From NCBI RefSeq assembly GCF_034190915.1, contig NW_026947507.1:17246501-17310500 (forward strand): a stretch of DNA of 64,000 nt, given 5' to 3'. The notes beneath the pieces were generated by a model. It had not been told where the DNA came from. It did not search any database and was given only the letters and a program-made list of their open reading frames with translations. The position numbers and the translations under genes were made by a program. Shown here in pieces: positions 45,200-57,647 of the stretch. Within the stretch, counting starts at the first letter, position 1. The number at the start of each line of letters is the position of its first letter. The DNA comes from Cavia porcellus (Eukaryota; Chordata; Mammalia; Rodentia; Caviidae).

Positions 45200-48100
45200 G
45201 TATTCATACATGTAAGTTTGATTTATTTCACATATGAGTATGATCTCAAGTTGCATCCATTTATTTACAAATATCTCAATGTGATCATTATCTATAGCTG
45301 AATAGCACTCCATTGTATAAAAATACTACATCTTTTTTATCCATTCCTCAGTTGATGGGCATTTAGGTTGTTTCCAAAATCTGGCTATTACAAATTGTGC
45401 TGCTATAAACATGGGTGCACATATATCACTGTGATATGATATTTTCAGTTCTTCTGGGAATATGCCCAAAAGTGGAATAGCTGGATCAAATGGGACTTCC
45501 AATCCCAGCTTTTTGAGGAACCTCCAGACTGACTTCCACAGTGGTTGCACCAGTCTGCACTCCCACCAAAAGTGCAGAAGAGTTCCTCCCCCTACCCCGC
45601 AGCCTCTCCAGCATTTGTTATTGGTAGTTTTCTTTATACTGATCGCTCTTTCTGAAGTGAGATGGAATCTCAGTGCGGTTTTCATTTGTGTTTCTCTAAT
45701 GACCAATGATACTAAACATTTTTCACGTATTTATTTGCCATTTGTACTTTTTTCACCTGAGAACTGTGTTTTTATATCAGATGCCCATTTTTGGATTGGG
45801 TCTTTTGAATTTCAGGGGTCTGATTTTTTAAAATTCTGTATATGTTCTAGACAGAGGTCCTTTGTTTGAGAGGCAGTTCACTAATATTATTTCCCAATTT
45901 GTGAGTTTTCACTATGTTGGAGATTTCTTTCATTATGCAAAAATTATTTAATAGACCCAATCCCAGTTACTGATTCTGTGAAGTATTTCCCGTGTGGTTT
46001 GATTTTTGCTCACAAATTCTCTATCTACCCCTATGTCTTCAAGATTTCTACTTACTTTGTCTCTGAACAGATTTAGTGCTTCTGTTTTAGTATTTAGATC
46101 TTTGATCCATTTAGACTTTAGTACAGTGCGTGGTTATAGGCATAGGTCTAGTTTTAGTTTTTGGCGTATGGAGAGCCAATTTTTCCAGTACCGTTTATTA
46201 AAGAGACTCTCTTTATTCAAGTGGACATGTTTGGCATCTTTATCAAACATAAGGTGGCTAAGTGTGTTTATAGTTGGAGTTGTATCTTCTGTTCTATTCC
46301 ACTGATCTTCATGTCTCTTTTTATTCCAGTACCATGATGACTTTATACAGTAACTTTGTAGTATAATGTCAGGTCTGGGATTGTGATGTCTCTTGTCTTC
46401 CTTTGTTGCTCAGAATTGCCTTTGCTATTCTGGTCTCTTCTGCCTCCAGATGAATTTTAGGAGTGATTTCTCTAGATCTGGGAGGTATGCTAGTGGTATT
46501 TTAATTGGGATTACATTAAATGTGTATAACAATTTTGGGAGAATGGCCATTTTCATAATATTTGTTTTTTTCTATTCATGAACAAGGGATGTTTTTCCAT
46601 TTTCTGTGATCCTATTCAATTTCTTTTTTTCATGGTATTATAATTTTCTCCGAATAGGACTTTTATTTCTTATGTTAGATTGATTCCTAAGTATTTCTTC
46701 TTTTTGGATGTTATTGTGATGGGTGTGGCTTCTCTTATTTCTCTCTCAGTGAGTTTGTTGTTAGTGTATAGGACTGTTACTAATTTTTGAGTGTTGACCT
46801 TGTATCCAGCTACATTACCGAATGTATCCACTATACCTAGGAGCCTTTCAATGGAGTTTTGGGGGTAGTCTATGTAGAGTATCATGTTATCTGCCAATAA
46901 TGATAATTTAAATTTCTTATTTCTTATCCTTACTACTTTTATTTCTCTCTCTTGTCTAATTACTCTGGCTAGTATTTCCATTACTATTTTGAATAGGAAT
47001 TGTGATAATGGACATTCTTGTCCTGTGTCTCATTTTAGGGTAAAGGCTTTCAGTTTTTGGCCATTAATATGATGCTGGCTGTTCTGTCATAGACGGCTTT
47101 TATCATATTAGGGTAAAGACCATCTATTCCAATTTTTAGTAAGGTTTTTATGAATGAGTGTTGGACTTTATCAAAAGCTTTTTCAGCACCTATAGAAATG
47201 ATCAAGTGATTCTTATTTTTGGCTCTATTGATAGGGTGGGTTACATTTACTGATTTGCATATATTGAACTATCCCTGCATTCCTGGGATGAATCCCACTT
47301 GGTCATGGTATATAATCTTCTTGATGAGTTGCTGCATTCTGTTTGCCAATATTTTATTGAGAATTTTTGCATCTGTGTTCATTAAGGAGATTGGACTCTA
47401 GTTCTCTTTTTTAGTTAGGTCCTTCTCAAGTTTTGGTACTAGAGGAATATGTGTTTCCAGGAATGAGTTAGGAAGAAGTACTTCCCTTTCAATTTCACTG
47501 AAGATTTTTGAGCAGTGTTGGTATTAAGTCTTCTTTTAATTTCTTGTAGAATTCCACAGTGAATCCATGTGGACCTGAGCTCTTTTCTGGTGGTAAGGAT
47601 TTAATTACATTTTCAATTTCATTAATTGAAATTGGGTTATTCAACAGTTTTACACCTTCTTGACCCAGATTTGTTTATTTATAGGCTTCTAGCAATCTGT
47701 CCATTTCTTCTGTGTTATCAAGCCTATGAGACTATAGGTTTTCAAAATAGGTATTGATGATCTTCTCTATTTCTATAGGATCTGTAGGGATTTCATCCTT
47801 TTCATTCCTTATTGCATGAATTTCATTTTTTCTTCCCTTTTAAAACAATGTTTGGCTAGGGGCTTATCAATTTTATTTATTCTTTGAAAGAATCAACTCT
47901 TTGATTCATTGATTCTTTGTTTTCTTAGTCTCTATTGCATTGATTTCTGCTCTGATTTTTGTGATTTCTTTCCTTCTTTTGGCTTCAGGCTTGACTTGTT
48001 CTTCTTTTCCTAGATGTTTGGGTGTAGCATCAAGATGCTTATTTGTGTTTGTTCTGTTTTCCTGATGAGTATGAGTTGGTATTCACTGCAATAATTTTTC

Positions 48101-49000
48101 CTCTGAGGACTGCTTTCATTGCATCCTACAGGTTCCAATAAGTTATATTTGTATTTTTATTTGCTTTAGGTATTGTTTAATTTTTTCTTTAATTTCCCCT
48201 GTGATGCACTGATTGCTCAGGAGTGTATTATTCAATTTCCATGTGTTTGTGGGGTTCTTGCAGTTTCTTTTGTCATTAATTCTAGTTTCATGATGCTATG
48301 ATCCAATAACATGCATGGGATATTTCAAATATTTTGCATTTATTTAAGCATATTCTGTGGGTTAATATGTGGTCTATTTTAGAGAGTGTCCCATGTGCTG
48401 CTGAGAAAAGTGTATCTTCTGGTGTTGTGGGGTGTATCACTCTGTATACATCCACCAAGTCCATTTGTTCACAAGTGTGATTCATTTCTGTTATTTCTTT
48501 GATGATTTTCTGTCTAGTTGATCTGTCCCATTGTGTCAATGGTGTGGTAAGGTCTCCTGTTATAATCGTGTTATTGTTTATTTGTGATTTTTCATTTTTG
48601 TTAATATTTGTTAATTTATGTGTAGCTGGGTGCTCCCAAGTTTGGTGCACATATATTTAAGATTGTTATCTCTTCCTCTTGAAGTTTTGGCCTAACTAGT
48701 ATGTATGACCTTCTTTATCTCTTTGGATCATTCTTGGTTTGAAGTTCACAATGCTGCAAACAGAATAGCTATGTCTGCTTTTTGAAGAGTTCCTGTTGCA
48801 TGAACTATTGTTTTCTATCCTATGACTTTCATTTTATGTGTTTCCTTTTGGATGAGATGGGTTTCTTGTATACAGCATATGGTTGGATGTTGTTTCTTGA
48901 TCCATTCTGCCATTCTGTTTTTTTTTTAATTGGTGAATTGAAGCTATTTATATTAATCGTTATTTCTATTATGCATTGGTTTATTGTTGACATGTTATCT
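45200..49000 (-). pseudogene. L1 ORF2 of copy D, broken
   Basis: The decayed L1 endonuclease/RT protein. In minus order: the endonuclease (48,288-48,650) with 'TPEDTLFSAAHGTLSKIDHI'; the RT catalytic box, changed to LADN (codons 46,886-46,897) within 'KFKLSLLADNMILYIDYPQN' (46,670-46,981). The C-terminal zinc-knuckle-like region (45,326-45,706) has 'CWRGCG' and 'TLLHFWWECRLVQPLW', one of its Cys positions replaced by Phe, ending 'QPKCPSTEEWIKKM'. It is catalytically dead and frame-broken. Plus-strand frames across it are shadows. Confidence 0.9.
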
Positions 49001-49099
49001 TTCTGTTGTTAATTCTTTACCTTTCCACTCTGTTTGTCTCCCTTGCTTAGTGGTTTTTTTTCCTATGTCTGTCTAGAATGTCTTTCAGTATTCTTTGCA

Positions 49100-50078
49100 G
49101 GGTTGGTTTGGTGCTCATGAAGTTCTTCAGCTGTTCTTTGTCATGAAAGTATCATATTTCTCCATCCATTTTGGAGTATAGTTGTGTGTGTATATCAGTC
49201 TTGGTTGGAAGTCGTTTTTCTTAGTATCTGAAATACTTCACTCCATGCTCTTCTTGACTTCATTGTTTGTGTTGAGAAGTTTGCTAAGATTCTGATAGGC
49301 TTTCCTTTATAGGTGATATGTCTCTTCTCTCTAGCAGATTTTAATATTCTGTTCTTATGTTGGATTTCTAGGATGTTGATTATTATATGTCTTGGTGTAA
49401 TTTTATTTTGGTGATGGCTATTTGGAGTTCTATATGTTTCACTAATCTGTATGTCAGTTTCCATTTTCATATTTGGGAAATTTTCAGCTATTTCTTCTGC
49501 AAATGGCCTTGATATCATGTGTGTTGTCATCTTCTTTTTCATTTATCCTTATAAATCTTATGTTGTTTTTCTTTGCGTCATCTTGCAACTGTCAAATTGT
49601 TATTTCTGGATTCCTTGCTATTTTTAAAAGATCTTTCCTTTCTTGGTCACTAAAGGCAATCTTTTCTTCCAGTCTGAAATTCTATCTTCTCTTTTGTTGA
49701 GGTAGTTTTACCAACTTTTGATGGAATTTTTGATTTCCTGCATATCTTTTTGCATCTGCTTCATGCATTCTGTTTGTATCTTATATTGTTCATTCAAGGT
49801 TTCCATCTTTTTGCATTGTCCCTCTAATTTTTAAAATATGCCTTCTTTAGATATGTTCATCATTTCTTTAGTTACATTTGTCATTTCTTCTTTTACCTGG
49901 GAGAGTATTTCTGATCTGAGTTCTTTTATAGCTTGCCAGAGTTGTTTCTTTAGTTCAGTTGTTACCATTTAAGGAATTTGAGGTATATGGCTTACATTTT
50001 CTTTTGTGTCCAAGTCTCCTAGGCTTGTTGGGATGGGCTGGAGGTTTGAGATTGCACTTTGCTTTTTTGTTTTGTCAT
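49100..50078 (-). pseudogene. L1 ORF1 of copy D, broken
   Basis: The start at 50,078 reads 'MTKQKSKVQSQTSS', matching the start of ORF1 in copy B. The best preserved part (49,195-49,542) is the RNA-binding C-terminal half: 'ISETYRTPNSHHQNKITPRH', 'IQHKNRILKSAREKR' and 'TMKSRRAWSEVFQIL'. The coiled-coil half between about 49,550 and 50,050 is frame-broken. Confidence 0.87.
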
Positions 50079-50350
50079 TTTTCTATATTTCCAGGCTTTC
50101 AGCAATGTTCTAAAGCTTCCATGTGTACTAGGAATAAGCTTGCACACTTTTGGGTCCCAGCAAAGAATGCAGGCAACTGCTAGCCCCTTGGAGGTCACTG
50201 GGCATGGCCCAGTTATGCCTGTGGGGCCCTCCCGTGCCTCCTCCAGTGATTTTTATGCTGGGAGGGTCTTGCCTGCTGGGAGCAATGTTCCAAAGGTTCC
50301 TCCATGCAGGGGGAATCACCTCACGCACCTTTGGCTCCTGGGGCAGAATG
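50079..50350 (-). promoter_or_regulatory. L1 copy D 5'UTR with 180-bp repeated unit
   Basis: 'agcaatgttctaaag' at 50,101 and 'agcaatgttccaaag' at 50,281 start two units exactly 180 bp apart. The following sequence stays alignable: a 'ttcc-catg' stretch, 'gcacac/gcacctttgg', and 'agaatg(ca)ggca'. The second is cut off at the 5' end of the element. Tandem monomers form the promoter in several rodent L1 families, so this is a likely monomeric promoter with one complete and one partial unit. GC content is well above that of the flanks. Confidence 0.7.
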
Positions 50351-52385
50351 GCAATATATTTCTTGTAACTGTTTCTTTATATGCTTACTATACAGTTATT
50401 ACCATCTAGATTAACATGAACTATAATGTTTTACTTTTAAAATATTTACAATATGCCACATATTGCACCTAGCCATTTATGTCTTTATCTCATACAGACC
50501 TCTAAGTGTCTAATTGATGTGTTTGTTTTCACCCGTGTTATATAAATAAGGCTGTGAAGAGTATGGAATTCAGGTAATATGACCAAAGTCATTGAATTAA
50601 AAGTAGTCATTCTAAGCTTTTTCCTCAGGTAAGTGGTATTCCAAAGCTTTAAACTAGTATTTCCTTTAATCATTCCAGGTGTGCTTCACATGTATTTTTT
50701 GATTATGTTTTATGCATCTGGAGAACATATTTGATGCCCTGTGCTGCTTTGGAATGCTCTCAATATTTAATATATTAAGCATATGTTTATTTCTAATTAA
50801 ACTAATTTAATTGAATTAGCCATATGGTCTTTGCTACTTTGTCATTAATTTATCTCTGCTATTTATTTGAACTCAGTAAAAGTACACAGAATCTTTATTG
50901 ATACAAACATTAAGATTTACGGTTTATATGCTTGAGTCAAAATACTGCTTTAATAAAACACTTGTTTATATCCAAAATAATTCCTATAATTACTTTTTTT
51001 TTCTCTCTCAAATTACACATGTGTAAACTTTTGAGGAAAGTTTTACAATATGTTAATGTTTTAACTAAACTGTATATTCAATGATGGCAAAATATTACAA
51101 GTTCAGATTAAATATATAAATATAAATATATAAATAAACATTCACTATTTTCTTTCCCTAGCACTTAGCAATTAATAAATGAAGAACAATGAGGAGTAAT
51201 TGCCATCTCCGTTGTCTCTCTCAATGCTGATTTGTCTCTGTGAGCCTCCAGCCCATGGCCTATTTTGTTGCTTCTTACATCTGTGAGGAGTACTTTCATT
51301 TTAGTGTTTTCTATATTTTTAAATTTTATTTTTAGTACATATTTCATTAAACAATGAGTATATATTATTCTAGTATTTTTGTTTTTCCGTGTCATCTTTT
51401 TTCAGAAAGATCATTTCAAAAAGACATTTTTTTAAGATGTGACAAGAAACTGCTCAGTGGTCTTTTAGGTATCAAGGCCAAATGATTAGTTATTAAATAT
51501 CTATCTAGAAACAAAATTATCATTAAAGGAAAACAAAAGAAAGTAGTTTTGAAAACACGAGCATAGAATACAGTGTTTAGAAATAGAAAAATATCAAAGA
51601 AAAAGTTAGGAGATTCTCAGAAATTGAGTTTTCCTTTGAATTTTGATAATTGGGATAAATATTGGCAGTAATAATCTTTATCAAAATGATTAATAATCAG
51701 ATAAATACTACCTGGTTTGAAATATGTATTATTTATGTGTTTAAACTATAATCTTAAACATTTAGTAGGAATTTTTGCTCAAAGATGTCATGGATCTTAA
51801 CAAGCAAATAATAAGCAAATAGTATATATCTAGTATAATTATAGATAATTGTTAGTTGGATGTTTTAATACGATAATTAATACACATATATGTGTAATGT
51901 TTAGAAGATGGTTTGAAATTCTGATATTGAAAATAGTGAGGGTAAGTCATGCTACAAACTCTGATTTAAGGTATTTAGTTAGGAAATTATCTTTCTCTCT
52001 CTCTTCATCTCAATTGAACTGAATTGTTATATTTTAGATTTAATGGCATGCAAATGTAGGGAATATCTGAAATCTAGAATTTAGGAACAAAAATCTGTCA
52101 GAGAATATAATTTAGAAGCAACTGGAGAGGAAAAACAGGTGACAAAGACATTTTAGAAAATGACAAATGGAATGAATAAAAAATTACACATTGTTACATA
52201 CATTAATAAAATCTTTGAGAAAGCAGTCTATCATAAGCACACTGAAATGATTTCAAATTTAGGCATTATTTGCCATATTTTAAATAATTTATTAATCTTT
52301 ATAGAAAGATGTGAGAACCATAGGAATAGTCATAAAATGCTGATTGCAATTTTACTCATTCTAAGTATTTGTATTTTCTTTATGT
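50351..52385. other. Unannotated AT-rich DNA
   Basis: About 2 kb of unique AT-rich sequence. Minus-strand frames at 50,485-50,673 and 51,165-51,395 resemble no family. Confidence 0.5.
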
Positions 52386-52387
52386 GG

Positions 52388-52513
52388 TCCAGTGTGGTAA
52401 TCCTGCAATTCTAGCACTTGGGAGGCTGAGGTAGAAGTAATGTTAGGAGTTTGTGGCCAGCCTGGGGTACACGGTGAACTCAAGGGCAACTTGAACTAAC
52501 AGTGAGATCCTGT

Positions 52514-52518
<5 letters not shown>
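52388..52518 (+). mobile_element. B1 SINE
   Basis: A plus-strand 7SL-derived B1. 'gtgtggtaatcctgcaattc', then 'acttgggaggctgaggtaga', then 'ggccagcctggggtac', ending 'tgagatcctgtctc' and running into a CA repeat that replaces the A tail. The A-box and B-box positions are recognisable but mutated. Confidence 0.9.

Positions 52519-52556
<38 letters not shown>
52516..52556. repeat. (CA)n microsatellite at the B1 tail
   Basis: About 20 uninterrupted CA units directly after the B1 3' end, a common outcome of SINE tail evolution. Confidence 0.97.
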
Positions 52557-52559
<3 letters not shown>

Positions 52560-53242
52560 GTATGTATATATTCTTATAGTGCTTAACAACACCACTTTGG
52601 GAAATTTACTCCTCTGTCTTACTCCTCATCTCCTATATCCTAGATTCCTTATTATATGAAAATGTTGATTGACATTCTTGTTTCAAATTCTTTTCAAAAA
52701 AATTTGCATTTTTCCTGTCTCTCCTGTCATGTTTAAAAGCAAGTCCATCTTTCTAAAATTTAGGACAATCAACTGTTGTAGTCCTTGTAACTCCACTCTT
52801 TCTCCCACATTCTCTATCCAGGCACTATGAAAACCTGTTGGGGGCAGTAAATTCTCAAGTATATATTAAATAAATATAAAACCTCATGGACTTTCATCAT
52901 CTCCTTTGCTACTCATTTGATTCATTCATTACTACTTCCCTAATCTATTTCCTTTGAGTTTTTTACTCCATTGTTTAGTGAACAGTTACAGTATAATACA
53001 GTATAACATTTAAAACTCAGTATTTTTTTATGAAAATTGTCAACAAGATTCTTATTTTTCTCACAACAAAAAACAAAGTCTTTCTGTGCTCATAAAACCC
53101 CTTCATAAATTGTTTCATTCACTGTCACTCTTTTTGACATGTTGTTAGGTTTAAATTTGGAACTAACAACAATGAAAATAAGGAAGATAATCTGATAGTA
53201 TGCTTCACTACCTAAAGAACATGGGTAGGTAAATGCACAAGC
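52557..53242. other. Unannotated DNA
   Basis: Unique sequence between two B1 SINEs. Nothing is recognised. Confidence 0.5.
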
Positions 53243-53386
53243 CAAACTATGTATGAAGGCTCACACCTCGATCTGAGCACCCAAGAGACTGAGGCCAGAG
53301 AATCTCTAGTGTAAGAATAGACTGGGGTGCATAATAGGCTCTGTCACAAAAATAAAACAAAAACCCCAACAACAAAAACACATACA
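53243..53386 (+). mobile_element. B1 SINE, diverged
   Basis: 'tatgaaggctcacacctcga', 'cccaagagactgaggccaga', 'agaatagactggggtgca' and 'aggctctgtcacaaaaataa' follow the B1 order at higher divergence than the copy at 52.4 kb. An A-rich tail follows. Confidence 0.78.
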
Positions 53387-54003
53387 AGTCAAAATGCTAA
53401 ACAAATGGATATAAGCAACATAATTTTACATAATACTGATTTTTATATATATCAAAAGACGTTAGTTTGTAATTTTATATGGGTTTTGATACGAGTTTCC
53501 ACCAACAAACTAAATGAGTAATTTAAAAGTTTCTCTCTAGTTTTGAATACAACTTATTTTCCTCAAGATATAAATAATAGAAGAGTCATGTACTGCATTC
53601 TGTTTAGTTACTTAAATTATTACCAAACTGTAGGAACAGAAGTGCAATATTAGAAAAGCTGTTTTTCTAATAACTCAAAATAATATATTTTGTATGTCCT
53701 TATGTTGCCATTTTCTTTCAAAATATTGTATTAATGTTTATTTAACACTGAGGCACTGTTGCTGTAATATGATAGTATTCAGAGAAATAAACTTTCTTTT
53801 ATTTTTTTGTGGAGACTAGACAAATTGCATTATACAATGCAGACACAATTCTGCATTTTTATTTTTAATTCATTATATTAAGTTAACTCTAATAATTCAC
53901 TAAATTTACTTTCTTCCTGGCCTGGAATGTAATGGGACAAAACTGTGAAATGCTCTTACAGCAAAGAGAGAAAGGGAAAAAGTGAGAAAGAAGGAGAAAT
54001 GGG

Positions 54004-54006
<3 letters not shown>
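53387..54006. other. Unannotated AT-rich DNA
   Basis: Nothing recognised. A purine-rich stretch (53,960-54,006) leads into the GA microsatellite. Confidence 0.5.

Positions 54007-54053
<47 letters not shown>
54007..54053. repeat. (GA)n microsatellite
   Basis: About 23 uninterrupted GA units. The minus-strand Ser-Leu repeat frame (53,906-54,160) is an artefact of this tract. Confidence 0.97.
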
Positions 54054-54056
<3 letters not shown>

Positions 54057-55568
54057 TACTTAAGCCCCTGGGGTGTCTCTTGTGAAAGGTTATTATTTGT
54101 ATTGATTTTAGTTTGCAAGTTCTCTTTGCTCTCTCTCTGCTGGCCCACTATGTAATCCATAAATAATAAATGGGGTAGCAGTGAGTCATTCTTTAGACTG
54201 CAAGGATAGCAAACACATTAATCTACCCATTGAGCTCCACATCAGAAAATGCACTTCATTTTGGTATCAAGATTCTAGAATATAAACTCTCTATAGGCCC
54301 CGAGGTTCTAACTAAACAACCAAAAAAGTACACAGTGAAAGAATTTTTACTCACAAATTGTCTTTTCTTATTGTTACTTGAACTTCAGTGGGTCTTCTTA
54401 AATTTTTGTCTTTAATTTCTTTGTCCTTCTTTGCTATGCACTTGAATAGTGACAGTACAGTACTGTGATTACATGCAAGAACATGTTGCGTAGACCGCCT
54501 CATTACTTTTTGTGAGAATCGTAACATCTTCTCCAAGTAAGACAATTTTTTTTGCATAATTCTCCAACAAATGAAAAAGTTCAGATTGTAAGCCAAGTAA
54601 ATAAATGGCTAAGGTATAAATTAAAATAAATTAAGACAAAAAAGGAATAATGTTAATTAAAAGATATCTTAGAAAGTAACATGAATAACTGAACATTAAT
54701 AAGAAGGTAATATGACTCTAGGAAATTTTGGAGAATTGGACAGATGTTTGAAACTATTCTCCTCTATGAAAGAACCTTTAAAGATTTTATTAGAACGTTG
54801 TCCTAATAACAAACATGTATCACATACAGAGAAGTGCTCAGTCATCACCGTCATTCATTGTATATTTCAAAATATGAGTGCAGATATCCTTCTGCACTCA
54901 GAAGTGGAGCTGGATGATTACCAGCATCTCCAGTGACCTCACCGAAATGTCCTTCCATCAAGGGCTGTCTTTCATCCACTGATGCTGATTTCTTAGTTTT
55001 CACTTTTGTTCATCTTTTTGTGTACGGTAGCTTGATTTTCCTTCTGTATAGCACGGGATTAGTTGAATATAAAACAATTTTGATTTTCCACTTGAGTGTT
55101 GGTGAACAGCAAGTTTACTTCAAATTTCAGATTGTTACACACAGTAGGGTAATAAGAATTTTTGTAGATGTTTCTGATAAACACGATGTAAGTGATAAAC
55201 TACACACATATTTATTTTAGTAGATTTTGGCTAAAAGTTTAGTAGAAACTGAAGGAGTTCCAATTTGAGTTGGTACTAGTATTTATGGGTCTTTAGTTGC
55301 TTCATAGTTTTTCTAGTAATTAATATCATCTTTTTTCTTTTAGCTATTTAGTATATAATGCTATCACGTTTTTTCATTTAGAAGTTGAATTCACTTGACT
55401 GACAAACTGTCTGGTTTTGCAAAATGCTCATCAAATCTTTTATTATTTTTTCTTACTTAGGTTAACTTTTGTATTGATTTTTAGGAGTTATTGTTGTGCA
55501 TTGAATGCAATTAGTTTAGATTTTAAGTCATTTGTTGGTCTTTTGCTGAGTAAAAAAAAGGTTTTTCT
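54054..55568. other. Unannotated DNA
   Basis: About 1.5 kb. The stretch 54,700-55,210 holds two plus-strand frames end to end (54,712-54,936 and 54,933-55,220) and 54,351-54,596 one minus frame. None shows family resemblance, and they may be chance or a very old repeat. Confidence 0.4.
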
Positions 55569-55640
55569 TTCTTTTTTTTTTTTTTTTTTTTTTTTGGTGG
55601 TAGTGTAAGTTGAACCCAGAGATTTCAAAATGGGCTAGGA
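55569..55640 (-). mobile_element. Truncated SINE remnant with T run
   Basis: A T run of about 25 (55,571-55,595), then 'ggtggtagtgtaagttgaac' and 'ccagagatttcaaaa'. This looks like the 3' end of a minus-strand tRNA-derived SINE, cut off where a B1 begins. Confidence 0.5.
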
Positions 55641-55789
55641 CACACATGTTGTGGTGCATGCTTATATGCCAGTTCTTGGGAGGCTGAGACAGGATGATCA
55701 CTCCAAGTTACAGGACAGTCTAAATTACATGAGTGGGTTCAAGAGTGTTCTAAACTTTGTAGTGAAACCCTGTCTCAAAAAAAAAATGC
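55641..55789 (+). mobile_element. B1 SINE (left half of an inverted pair)
   Basis: A plus-strand B1: 'gttgtggtgcatgcttat', 'ttgggaggctgagacagga', an internal part, then 'tagtgaaaccctgtctc' and an A10 tail (55,777-55,786). Confidence 0.85.
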
Positions 55790-55914
55790 TTTTTTAAACT
55801 TTGAGACAAGTTCTTATTAAATTATCCAGGGTGGGCTTCAATTTGCAATCTCCCTGCCTCATCCTTCTAGATGCTGTGATTACAGTTTGTGGAACATGCC
55901 TATCTCAAAGGCCT
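55790..55914 (-). mobile_element. B1 SINE (right half of an inverted pair)
   Basis: A minus-strand B1: T6, then 'aaactttgagacaagttctt', 'atccagggtgggcttcaatt', 'tgcaatctccctgcctcat' and 'gctgtgattacagtttg'. It faces the plus B1 tail to tail. Confidence 0.85.
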
Positions 55915-57245
55915 TAACTTAATATGATTTGCCTTTGTTGTAATTGATGTATTCATAAGTGAATACACTTAAAAGATGTTTGTCTTTTCTAAGGTTATGT
56001 ATTTGTTTCTTGATGTTTTCAAACAATAGTTATATAATTTTTATCTTTCATATTAAAAACTATAAGCCACATGCGATGCAGATTTTCAGAAAGTGTGTTA
56101 TTTAATTACACTACATCATATAATATCCAGTTTTTAGTATAGAGGAAAGTATAATACTTTTAGAGGGTGACATTTAGTGACCTGACTTGGTGCAATCAGA
56201 AAAGAGACATCATGCAGTGATTTTTTCCAAGAAAATTTAATATAGGTAATAATTAACAAGAGGCTAGAATGGCAAATAATACATAAACAGCACTTTAAAC
56301 AGTAAAAGAATGAAAGAAATAAGAAGCAGCCCTAACACTCCGGTGACACGATAAGCTCTGTGGATGTCACCATTTAGGATGACGTCCAGATGTTGTAGAG
56401 AGGATCTGACACTAGCTACGGAGAAGAGAACTGGTCATGATGGTCCTGCTATAACTTACTTCAAACCTACTGCCTTGGGCATATAAAAGTTGTTTTAGGG
56501 ACCCATTTTCCTGAAAAAGTTAATACAAAATAGCCCCTGGAAGTAGAGGAAGCTGCTGGTAAATGACTACTATTATCCATTTTGTACCGCAGACTCCTGA
56601 ATGCTAGAGACCCACCTACAGATGTCCCATAGGAATAAGGTGCTGATCATGAAGGAGCTAGGCTCCAGCGAAGCCACATACATCCTAGGAATATGAAAAA
56701 CTCACCACAGTTAAAAAGTATTTCTTTTTGTTTTAAACAGTATCTATCCAGAAATCTCTACTGTGAAAGTTCTAGTAACACCTTTAAGAAAAAAGGAAAA
56801 TATTTTAATGGCACATATCCATTTTTATAAATAATGCAAAAAATTTATTTGCAAGTGAAGAAGTAATAAATTGATAACTACAGTGTCAATTTCTAGCTTA
56901 AAAATAATACAAGGTAAATATCCGCGATTGCTTGATCAGATTGTATTATCAATGAATGCAGCCAAACTTGTGACACAGTTTGGAAGGTGAATGGATTCTC
57001 ACCCACATGGCCTCTGAATAAGGAGGATCATTGTGGGGGAAAAAACCTCCCTTGGTGTGTCTCAAATCCACTGCTCTTGGTGTCAGTATCTGCTATATCA
57101 GGAGGTGGGCAAAACATCCTAGATTATAACATGACTTATTAAAAGCATTCCAGATCTAAGCTATCTTGCATAAAGATAAGAAAAATCATTGATTGATAGT
57201 AGTAGCATCCCTTTTCTGCTTATAAAAAGCTTAAAATATTATTTT
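55915..57245. other. Unannotated DNA
   Basis: Mostly unique. The stretch 56,160-56,720 is GC-richer and could be an old LTR or DNA-element remnant, but I cannot name a family. Confidence 0.4.
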
Positions 57246-57647
57246 TGTCCTGGCCGGCCTGTGGGTAAGTCCACGGGAACCCTAGAGGGGGAGTGGGGAT
57301 GAAAAGGAAGCAAGAGACGCAAAGAACGGAGACAAGACAGAAGTCTGATCAAGTCTCATTTATTCAAAGAAAGAGTATCAGATATGTAGGGTATTGAGGA
57401 GGAGGGAGTTGGGTTCTGAGACTTCAGCAGGTAATTTAGCAACATTGGCAAGACCGAGGGTTACAGGTCAATTCAAATTTTCAAATTTCCCATGCTCGCT
57501 CATATGGCAGGCTGATGAGCATAATCCCTGAATAGGCCAAGCAAGCTAGGCAAGATGCTGCTTAACTACCAAACTTAACTCCAAGAGTTAGTTAAGGTGG
57601 TGCAGCCTGCAGATATAAGGTGGCAGCCAATTACAGGGCTTCCCACA
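57246..57647 (-). mobile_element. ERVK-like solo LTR
   Basis: A 402-bp LTR on the minus strand, starting TGTGGGAAGCCC at 57,647 and ending GGCCGGCCAGGACA at 57,246, so TG...CA with short inverted termini. It carries AATAAA on the minus strand (57,359-57,364), followed by a 'cttgtctccgttctttgcgt' R/U5-like end. No internal retroviral sequence lies on either side, so it is a solo LTR. I could not find a clear 6-bp target duplication. The class II (ERVK) assignment is from overall appearance. Confidence 0.75.

Larger units (their letters stand above)
44765..50350 (-). mobile_element. LINE-1 copy D, near full-length
   Basis: A minus-strand L1 of about 5.6 kb. In plus order: a 3'UTR (44,765-45,200) with a TGTTTTGTTTTG-type stretch shared with copy C, ORF2 (about 45,200-49,000), ORF1 (about 49,100-50,078), and a 5'UTR (50,079-50,350) made of 180-bp units. 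It is more diverged from A and B than they are from each other, and has a different 5'UTR. The ORFs are broken. The low-coordinate end is approximate. Confidence 0.92.

Noticed and set aside
54712..55220. Two consecutive plus-strand frames as a small gene
   Set aside because: There is no family resemblance, no visible splice structure and typical background codon composition. Chance is the simplest reading.
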